DNA of 64,000 nucleotides from Plasmodium malariae. Lineage: Eukaryota > Apicomplexa > Aconoidasida > Haemosporida > Plasmodiidae. The position numbers were made by a program, and so were the translations under genes. The notes under the pieces are model-generated. The model ran no database searches. It worked only from the letters and a program-made list of their open reading frames with translations, and was not told where the DNA came from. Positions 58,311 to 64,000 of the stretch are shown here, piece by piece. The stretch is from positions 514,501-578,500 of the forward strand of contig NC_041780.1 in the NCBI RefSeq assembly GCF_900090045.1, given 5' to 3'. Each line of letters opens with the position of its first letter. Positions within the stretch are counted from its first letter, which is position 1.

Positions 58311-58535
58311 AGCAGCACTTCGAGTTATTCGAAAAATACTACTAATTCCAATAATGCCAGTAGATACAATAATGCCAAAAGATACAATAATGTGAATAGA
58401 GGAAATAGAGTCAAAAGATACAATAATGTGAATAGAGACAATAATGTGAATAGAGGAAATAGAGTCAATAATGCCAATGGTACCAAGAGAACCACTAATT
58501 CCGATAATGACGATGCGCCCAATTCTACCAAATAA
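58311..58535 (+). other. Codon-periodic Asn/Arg-rich open segment, possible exon or gene fragment
   Basis: Open for 75 codons without any ATG, from after a TAA at 58308 to TAA at 58533-58535. It encodes Asn-Asn-Val, Asn-Arg-Gly, Asn-Arg-Val and Lys-Arg-Tyr triplets on a 9-bp imperfect repeat, ending in a polar Asp/Asn/Ser tail. This three-codon periodicity and composition are typical of Plasmodium coding repeats. An AG at 58311-58312 or 58314-58315 could be an acceptor, but no upstream exon is visible on the plus strand, where the zinc-finger gene starts in the opposite direction. Confidence 0.3.
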
Positions 58536-60021
58536 AACGAAAACAATTCCCTGTTGTTACGAAGAAATAGCGTAACTTCATTAATACTCTCGAACATATA
58601 CATATATATGTATATATATATATATATATGTGTATATATGTAGGAATAGGCAAATAAATTTCCTACATGCGCATATTTATGTACGAAATTTATTTTCCTT
58701 TTTTTAATTTCCTCCTGCTCTACTTTTTTATTTATCTAATCTCCGAAACATCATCTTTCATTTGGTTTGTTTTCTATTTTTGTAATGAGAAAACTTGGTA
58801 CTAACTTTTAAATAGCTAGAGGGTAAAAGCAAATAAAATTTGTGTTTCACGCTAAGTACTTATAAGCACCCACATATACAGAGAAGTATATACGTATGCA
58901 CATGCATATAATATGTACGTATTATGTACGAGAGTACAAGTACATGTGCATATATATGTTGTACATATATATATACGTATGCACTATTCATAATCTGCTC
59001 ATATGCAACGACTTACTTAAGAAGGCACTCAAAAATAATATCGTTTCTAGCGAATTAAGATCATAATAAGTAAAATAAAATAAAATATTAAACAGAATGA
59101 CAGGCACAATGATAGGCAGGACGATTGGCAGAATGACAAATGGAATGATAAACAAGAATGATAAGCAATGTAATAGGCAAAACTCAAAACAGCGTGATAC
59201 GCAAAATTAACAAATAAAACAAAAATGTAGAACTCGTTTTGAGTAAAAAACGAAACTATACAAAGTTTAATTTTTTTTTTTTTTTTTTTTTTCAAGCTTT
59301 TATGTATTATATAACTTTTGCAATATTTTTTTAATAGTTATTTAATTTGTAAAAAATCGCCTTTTCGAATATTTTTCCTTTTGGAAATTATTTTGATACA
59401 TTTGAGAAAAATAAAGCAAAAAAATTACATAAACTTTTGAGTGTTCATTTTTGCCTTGTGCGTATATATATATATATATATAATATAAGGACATTAAGAT
59501 TAGCGTATGCAAAACTTGTAAATGGGTAGAGATACATTTTATGTTGGTTTAATTTTTTTTTTTTTTCTTCAAAAATATTTCACATTCCTCATATAAAAAA
59601 GAAAATTAAAGAAAAAGGACTGAAAATTTGGTTAGCACATATATAATATACATTATTGTTTTCTCTATTTTTTTTTAATTTATTTTTTATGCTTATGTAT
59701 AATACATGTTTTTATATAGATATGAATACTTTTTTTTATTTTGAAATTAACTACATATGTGAGTCATGTTATGATTATACAGTTGAATTTTATTATTATT
59801 TTTTTTTTAAATATATGCCCCTGCATAATCATACCGATAAAAGTAGGAACACAAAATAACATCAAAAAGAAAAAATTGTGTAGGGAGGGAAAAGCAAAGA
59901 AAAATTTGTACTTCTCTACATCAACTTAATTGTACTGTGTGTTTACGTTATTTTGTTTACATAAGTATAAATATTTACATGAATGTATATACAAATATAT
60001 GTGTATATATTTTTATATTTT

Positions 60022-60346
60022 ATGGGAGGAGGAATTCACCCAAGGACGTATCTTAATCTTACAATAGGGGCTTCCTTTTGGAAATGCGGTTTTAAAAATT
60101 ATATATATATATATATATATGTATACATAAGTGCGTATGTATTTATACGTCCGAAAGTATAGTACAATTTTGTTTGTGTATAATATAAGATTTTTCCCTC
60201 TCTGTTATCAAGCTGATGAACATTTTATCTTCTGTCATATGTACTTTTTCTACAACGTTATACATATATATATATATATATATATATATCTAAAAATGTT
60301 TAAAGCATTCTTTTTTTTTTCTGTTCATGAGTGCACAAATTTGTGA
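60022..60346 (+). CDS. Candidate two-exon small protein with MGGG start
   Basis: Exon 1 is 60022-60088 (MGGGIHPRTYLNLTIGASFW then Lys-Cys), ending in phase 1 before GTTTTA, a weak donor. Exon 2 follows a strong pyrimidine tract and AG at 60211-60212, in matching phase (ADEHFIFCHMYFFYNVIHI), running to a TGA at 60344-60346, possibly with another intron over the TA run. The GGG-His-Pro-Arg start recalls small mitochondrial respiratory-complex subunits, which is only a hint. A minus-strand frame with a GTAAGA donor overlaps exon 1 and is an alternative. Confidence 0.25.
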
Positions 60347-60429
60347 AAACAACGTGTTTGTAAAAGAGATACGTTTAAGATGTGTATGTTTTAAAAAAAA
60401 AAGGGGGAAATAACAAATGCCTCACAAAA

Positions 60430-60655
60430 AAATAAATAAATGTACAGATAATTTTATAAATAAATGTACAGATAATTTTATAAATAAATGTACAGATAAT
60501 TTTATAAATAAATGTACAGATAATTTTATAAATAAATGTACAGATAATTTTATAAATAAATGTATAGATAATTTTATAAATAAATGTGTAGATAATTTTA
60601 TAAATATATAAATGTACAGATAAATTTATAAATAAATGTATAGATAAATATATAT
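60430..60655 (+). repeat. 24-bp tandem array inside an ATG-initiated ORF
   Basis: Eight to nine copies of aataaatgtacagataattt plus tata. With the ATG at 60417 they form a 64-residue frame of Asn-Lys-Cys-Thr-Asp-Asn-Phe-Ile repeats that ends at TAA near 60609. The unit keeps the frame. The minus strand is open as well. I treat it as a repeat; coding status is undecided. Confidence 0.8.
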
Positions 60656-61062
60656 ACAACGTAAGCATGCATATTCGTACGTATATATAAACATGGAACT
60701 GATGCATTTGTGCAACAAGTATATTCAAGTTAAAGTAACAGTAAGGCAAGGGAAACTGCCATGATTACACGTACAGTTCACCTTAAGGTGGGAAATGAAA
60801 AATGGGGGAAACATCCTTCATACAAAACGTAAAAAAGTTTTACTACCTAACGTATTACCGCATATAGGGGCATGCGTGTACATACATATATATATATATA
60901 TGTATTTGTAATATATGTGCAATATGTGTGTGGTTAATGTACAATACAGGTATAATATATATATATATATATAATACATCTATTTATGTATGTATACGTA
61001 TATATATAATACATCTATTTATGTATGTGCCCACATTTATGGTGAACCACTAAGATGCTTCC

Positions 61063-62184
61063 TTATACGTTCATCATATTTTTCACCTCAAAAACAACTT
61101 TATGCTCGTCTGGAATGTAAAAGGGTTCATAAACATGCGGGAAAGGAGTATCATAACCACACACTCTTTTAATAGGAGAATGTAAATTATAAAAACATCT
61201 TTCTTGAATTTTGGCAGCAATTTCTGCTCCAAATCCGTTGGTTACTTGAGCTTCATGTGTAATTAAAAGTCTACCTGTTTTTTCAACGGATTTTTGAACA
61301 GTATCAATATCCCATGGAATAATTGTTTGTAAATCAATTATTTCACAATCTATTTGATGTTTTTTTAACAAAGTATCAGCTGCAATTTTCATTTTATGCA
61401 CTAATGAACCCCATGTAACAATTGTTATATCTTTACCTTGTTTTACCACATCAGCTTTGCCTAACTCTAATTCATATGCCTCCACTGGTACATTACAAAC
61501 TGATGACCTGTAGAGAATTTTTGGTTCAAAAAATAAACAAGGATTAGGATCTTTAATAGCAGATAGTAATAACCCTTTAGCTTTATATGCATCACTAGGA
61601 ACAATAATTTTAATTCCAGAAGCATGAGCAAAAAATGCTTCTGGACTCTGTGAATGATAAAGACCCCCATGCCCTACTGCACCCCATGTACATCGTATAG
61701 TTAACTTACCAACATCAAAACTGTTACCTGATCTGTATCTATATTTAGCTACATCATTTACTATTTGATCAAAAGCAGGAAAAATATAATCTCCAAATTG
61801 AATTTCTGCAATTGTTGTAAATCCATTTTCTGCTAACCCAATTGCAAAACCAATTATTCCTTGTTCACACAGAGGAGTATTAAAAACTCTTTTGTCACCA
61901 TACTTATTTCTTAAATCTAAAGAACACCTAAAAACACCCCCAAATGCTACATCTTCACCTAGTAGTATTGACTGAGGGTCTTTTTCAAACACATTGTGCA
62001 TAGCTGAATTAATTGCTGTAAACATGTTCATTTTTTTTTTTTCTAAATTGTGTGTAGAAGAAAATGATCGAATGGTATTAGTTTTTGTGCCACAGTGCAT
62101 GGCCTTTTTTGTCCCACCAAGAATATTCCCATTTTTGTTTATTCCAACTTTTAAAAAATTAATCACATCTTGTTGTATTCTCAT
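61063..62184 (-). CDS. BCKDHB: Branched-chain 2-oxoacid dehydrogenase E1 component, beta subunit, mitochondrial
   Basis: A 373-residue thiamine-diphosphate-dependent E1-beta subunit that pairs with E1-alpha to decarboxylate 2-oxoacids and acylate the E2 lipoyl domain in the mitochondrion. About 50 N-terminal residues, basic and Ser/Thr-rich, form the likely targeting peptide. Diagnostic segments: [10 protein letters not shown] (76-85), TPLCEQGI with the cofactor-activating Glu (103-110), [20 protein letters not shown] (129-148), [17 protein letters not shown] (171-187), FFEPKILYR (218-226), and near the C-terminus [20 protein letters not shown]. This is the BCKDH type, not the apicoplast pyruvate dehydrogenase. 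In Plasmodium and Toxoplasma this complex has been shown to act as the mitochondrial pyruvate dehydrogenase, since the canonical PDH sits in the apicoplast. Single exon, full family length, very high conservation. Confidence 0.97.
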   Translation of the reverse strand: MRIQQDVINFLKVGINKNGNILGGTKKAMHCGTKTNTIRSFSSTHNLEKKKMNMFTAINSAMHNVFEKDPQSILLGEDVAFGGVFRCSLDLRNKYGDKRVFNTPLCEQGIIGFAIGLAENGFTTIAEIQFGDYIFPAFDQIVNDVAKYRYRSGNSFDVGKLTIRCTWGAVGHGGLYHSQSPEAFFAHASGIKIIVPSDAYKAKGLLLSAIKDPNPCLFFEPKILYRSSVCNVPVEAYELELGKADVVKQGKDITIVTWGSLVHKMKIAADTLLKKHQIDCEIIDLQTIIPWDIDTVQKSVEKTGRLLITHEAQVTNGFGAEIAAKIQERCFYNLHSPIKRVCGYDTPFPHVYEPFYIPDEHKVVFEVKNMMNV

Positions 62185-62588
62185 CTTGATTTTTATTAAA
62201 AAATTAGGAAAGTACCGCGTGTAGGCGTTGTTAAAATAAAGCTTTATATAATCCTAAATGTAACGTGGATCGTAATACTACTATTTTTTTTTTTTTTTTT
62301 TTTTATCATCCAAGTATATTTATGTAACCAAAAAATATTTCTTTTTTTCTTCCAAATAAATATCTGTTTTGCCAATATAAAAATATCAGTTTTGTCAACA
62401 TATAAATATGTGCTTTTCCACCAAGTAAAATATCTATTTTTCCACTAAATATATATATCTACTTTTCCAAGAAATGTTAGTCCTTCCAATTCAGAGGAAT
62501 ACACCTTTTTTTTTTTTTTTTTTTTTGGATCATTTTTATTTTAGCTATTTAAAAAAAAAAAAAAAAAAAAAAATATTTTACAAAATTT
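62185..62588. other. Upstream spacer of the E1-beta gene
   Basis: Promoter side of the E1-beta gene with poly-T tracts (62285-62304, 62504-62526), a poly-A tract (62551-62573) and a degenerate tatctgttttgccaatataa-like repeat at about 62350-62475. No gene is seen. Confidence 0.6.
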
Positions 62589-62960
62589 TTATTTTTTTTC
62601 TAGTATATTTGCTTTAGTTCTCAATAAAAATTGCTTCAATATTGGAAGTCCTTTGGGAATAAAATTACGGAGAAAATTGAAGGTACTGCACCAAAAGTGG
62701 GTACTCAAAAAATGTACATACGTACATGCATATATGTACATACATACATGAATGCAGTATTTTACAATTTTTTGTACCCAGTTTGTATTCACATGTACAA
62801 TGCAGAAAAAAAAGGAAAAAGTCCATTCACACACACAAATGTGTTGGTAATTTTAATTTCAATTAGAACGTTTTTACCTGTACAACCTATTCTTTTCTTT
62901 TTTTTTTTTTTCCCATTGCATGTACATATTTTTTCCATTTTTTTTTTTTTTTTTTGGCAT
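62589..62960 (-). CDS. Candidate two-exon basic small protein, 59 residues
   Basis: Exon 1 is 62878-62960 (ATG, MPKKKKKNGKNMYMQWEKKK start), ending in phase 2 before GTAAAA. Exon 2 is 62589-62685 after ggtgcAG in matching phase (TFNFLRNFIPKGLPILKQFL core, then LLRTKANILEKK, TAA). Both homopolymers in exon 1 (18 and 14 bases) have lengths that keep the frame open. The basic composition suggests a ribosomal or nucleolar protein; no family is recognised. Confidence 0.42.
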
Positions 62961-63091
62961 ACAGTTGTAAATGGATACTACAATAAAATTTGAGAAATTG
63001 CATGAACAGCAATAAAAAAAAAAATAAATAGAAAAGAGAACGCTAATTTTGCTATAATAATATTGACCAAACTGTATTTATATACAACAAA

Positions 63092-63283
63092 ATGTCTGAT
63101 TTGTTGTTAGACTTTCTTTTTATTTTATTATACTGTAACATTTCGTTATGTTTTGCTTTTGTTGGTATGTATCAAAAAAGTGTGGATGGGTAACGGATCT
63201 TTTCACCTTTTAACAATTTTTCTTAAAAACATTTCTTTTTTGCCGTTTAACTATTTTTTGTAGCAAAGAAGGAAAAAAAATAA
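63092..63283 (+). CDS. Candidate 30-residue single-span membrane microprotein
   Basis: Exon 1 is 63092-63164 (MSDLLLDFLFILLYCNISLC then Phe-Ala-Phe-Val), ending in phase 1 before a consensus GTATGT. Exon 2 is 63264-63283 after tttttgtAG in matching phase (Ala-Lys-Lys-Glu-Lys-Lys, TAA). A short lumenal N-terminus, one hydrophobic helix and a cytosolic Lys-rich tail fit very small ER proteins such as OST4 of oligosaccharyltransferase. That is a hypothesis from topology and size only. Confidence 0.35.
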
Positions 63284-63482
63284 GAGAAATAAACTAAACA
63301 ACATAAAAATAAATAAATAAATAAATGAAATAAAACAACGAATTATGCAGCACCGTAGCGATAAAGTGCCAATGCATGAAGCATCAAAATGTGAAGCGCT
63401 AAGACGATAATATTCCAAAGCAACAAAAATGCTCGAAAAGGAAAGATAAAGAACATCAAAGATTTAGTAGCCCTCTCACACA

Positions 63483-63586
63483 TCATTTACTTTTACCATA
63501 CACAACAGTTACTATGTATATGATAAGAATGGACACAACGTAGAGAAGAATTAACAATAAAAACATTTTTGCTGTGTTAGTTAATT
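63483..63586 (-). CDS. Last exon of a small membrane protein, 5' part outside or at the window edge
   Basis: An acceptor with a long pyrimidine tract (tttttttttacAG at 63587-63588) leads into 34 codons ending in TGA at 63483-63485: LTNTAKMFLLLILLYVVSIL, more hydrophobic residues, then YGKSK. This is a hydrophobic helix with a short polar end, as in a tail-anchored or tiny single-span protein. The exon needs a phase-1 donor upstream; 63981-64000 (frame VPFYLR, before GTGCAT) would fit, with the 30-bp array in the intron. Alternatively the internal Met could be the start of a 27-residue protein. Confidence 0.4.
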
Positions 63587-63599
63587 CTGTAAAAAAAAA

Positions 63600-63885
63600 A
63601 AAAAAAAGCAAATCAAATCAAATAAAAGAAAGAAGAAAAATTATATCAAATAAAAGAAAGAAGAAAAAATTATATCAAATAAAAGAAAGAAGAAAAAATT
63701 ATATCAAATAAAAGAAAGAAGAAAAATATATATCAAATAAAAGAAAGAAGAAAAAATATATATCAAATAAAAGAAAGAAAAAATATATATCAAATAAAAG
63801 AAAGAAGAAAAAATATATATCAAATAAAAGAAAGAAGAAAAAATATATATCAAATAAAAGAAAGAAGAAAAAATAAATATCAAAA
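63600..63885 (+). repeat. About 30-bp tandem array
   Basis: Nine copies of an A-rich unit of about 28-31 bp (atcaaataaaagaaagaaga core), of slightly varying length. Minus-strand Phe/Tyr/Leu ORFs over it are artefacts. Confidence 0.85.
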
Positions 63886-64000
63886 TGTAACACAAAAAAA
63901 TGCAACACGATAAAGTGTAATATAATGTTATAATGCAATGCAAAATAACAAAGCGCCCACAGATATAATGGGGAATGCACCTCGTAAATAGAACGGAACA

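Larger units (their letters stand above)
58222..61062. other. Intergenic region between the zinc-finger gene and the E1-beta gene
   Basis: This 2.8-kb stretch holds a codon-periodic open segment at 58311-58535, a degenerate gacaggcacaatgataggca-type repeat at 59095-59170, a candidate gene at 60022-60346, the 24-bp array at 60430-60655 and many tatatacata elements. A further ATG at 60694 starts a short frame (MELMHLCNKYIQVKVT) ending at a GTAAGG donor; 36 bp later, an AG leads into another open segment. The remainder is AT-rich spacer. Confidence 0.5.

Noticed and set aside
2401..63885. CRISPR arrays
   Set aside because: All arrays are contiguous tandem repeats without unique spacers, and this is a eukaryotic nuclear genome.
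63699..63980. Minus-strand Phe/Tyr/Leu ORFs at the right edge
   Set aside because: They are artefacts of the roughly 30-bp A-rich array.

Overview
This is a nuclear chromosome segment of a malaria parasite (genus Plasmodium). The evidence is AT-rich DNA with long poly(A)/poly(T) and (TA)n tracts, very long Lys/Asn-rich reading frames interrupted by low-complexity inserts, GT..AG introns, many in-frame minisatellites, and gene families typical of Apicomplexa. Intergenic DNA looks less extremely AT-rich than in P. falciparum, so a P. ovale- or P. malariae-like species is my guess; I cannot prove the species. Layout, left to right: an unidentified Lys-rich protein open to the window edge (+, to 2066); a nucleotide-sugar transporter (-, 3422-5287); an ARP4-like nuclear actin-related protein (-, 7149-8951); TRAPPC8/Trs85 in two exons (-, 11124-19371); an MMS19-like cytosolic Fe-S targeting protein (+, 22065-30835) split by one missing G in a minisatellite; a nine-exon TMEM222/DUF778 gene (-, 32061-33922) made of exons too short to stand out as ORFs; a giant protein with C2-like and EF-hand-like segments (+, 35556-52522) split at an A22 tract; a protein with apicomplexan-type Cys/His zinc fingers (-, 55144-58221); and the E1-beta subunit of the mitochondrial branched-chain 2-oxoacid dehydrogenase (-, 61063-62184). 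The genes do not form an operon or a shared pathway. They are independent eukaryotic housekeeping genes: sugar-nucleotide import into the secretory pathway, chromatin remodelling, vesicle tethering, Fe-S protein maturation, a conserved membrane protein, a probable centriole/basal-body or membrane-associated giant, RNA binding, and mitochondrial acetyl-CoA formation. The intergenic stretches hold about fifteen tandem arrays plus several short exon-like islands. In a few of these, splice-site phases agree and predict proteins of 30-80 residues; I list those as low-to-moderate confidence candidates. I saw no tRNA, rRNA, CRISPR array, transposon or bacterial-type feature. The strongest points for a second look are the TMEM222 gene with its 14-nt microexon, the two single-indel splits (both in repeats or homopolymers, so sequencing error versus real frameshift must be settled), the MMS19 assignment, and the unresolved 3' end of the zinc-finger gene.
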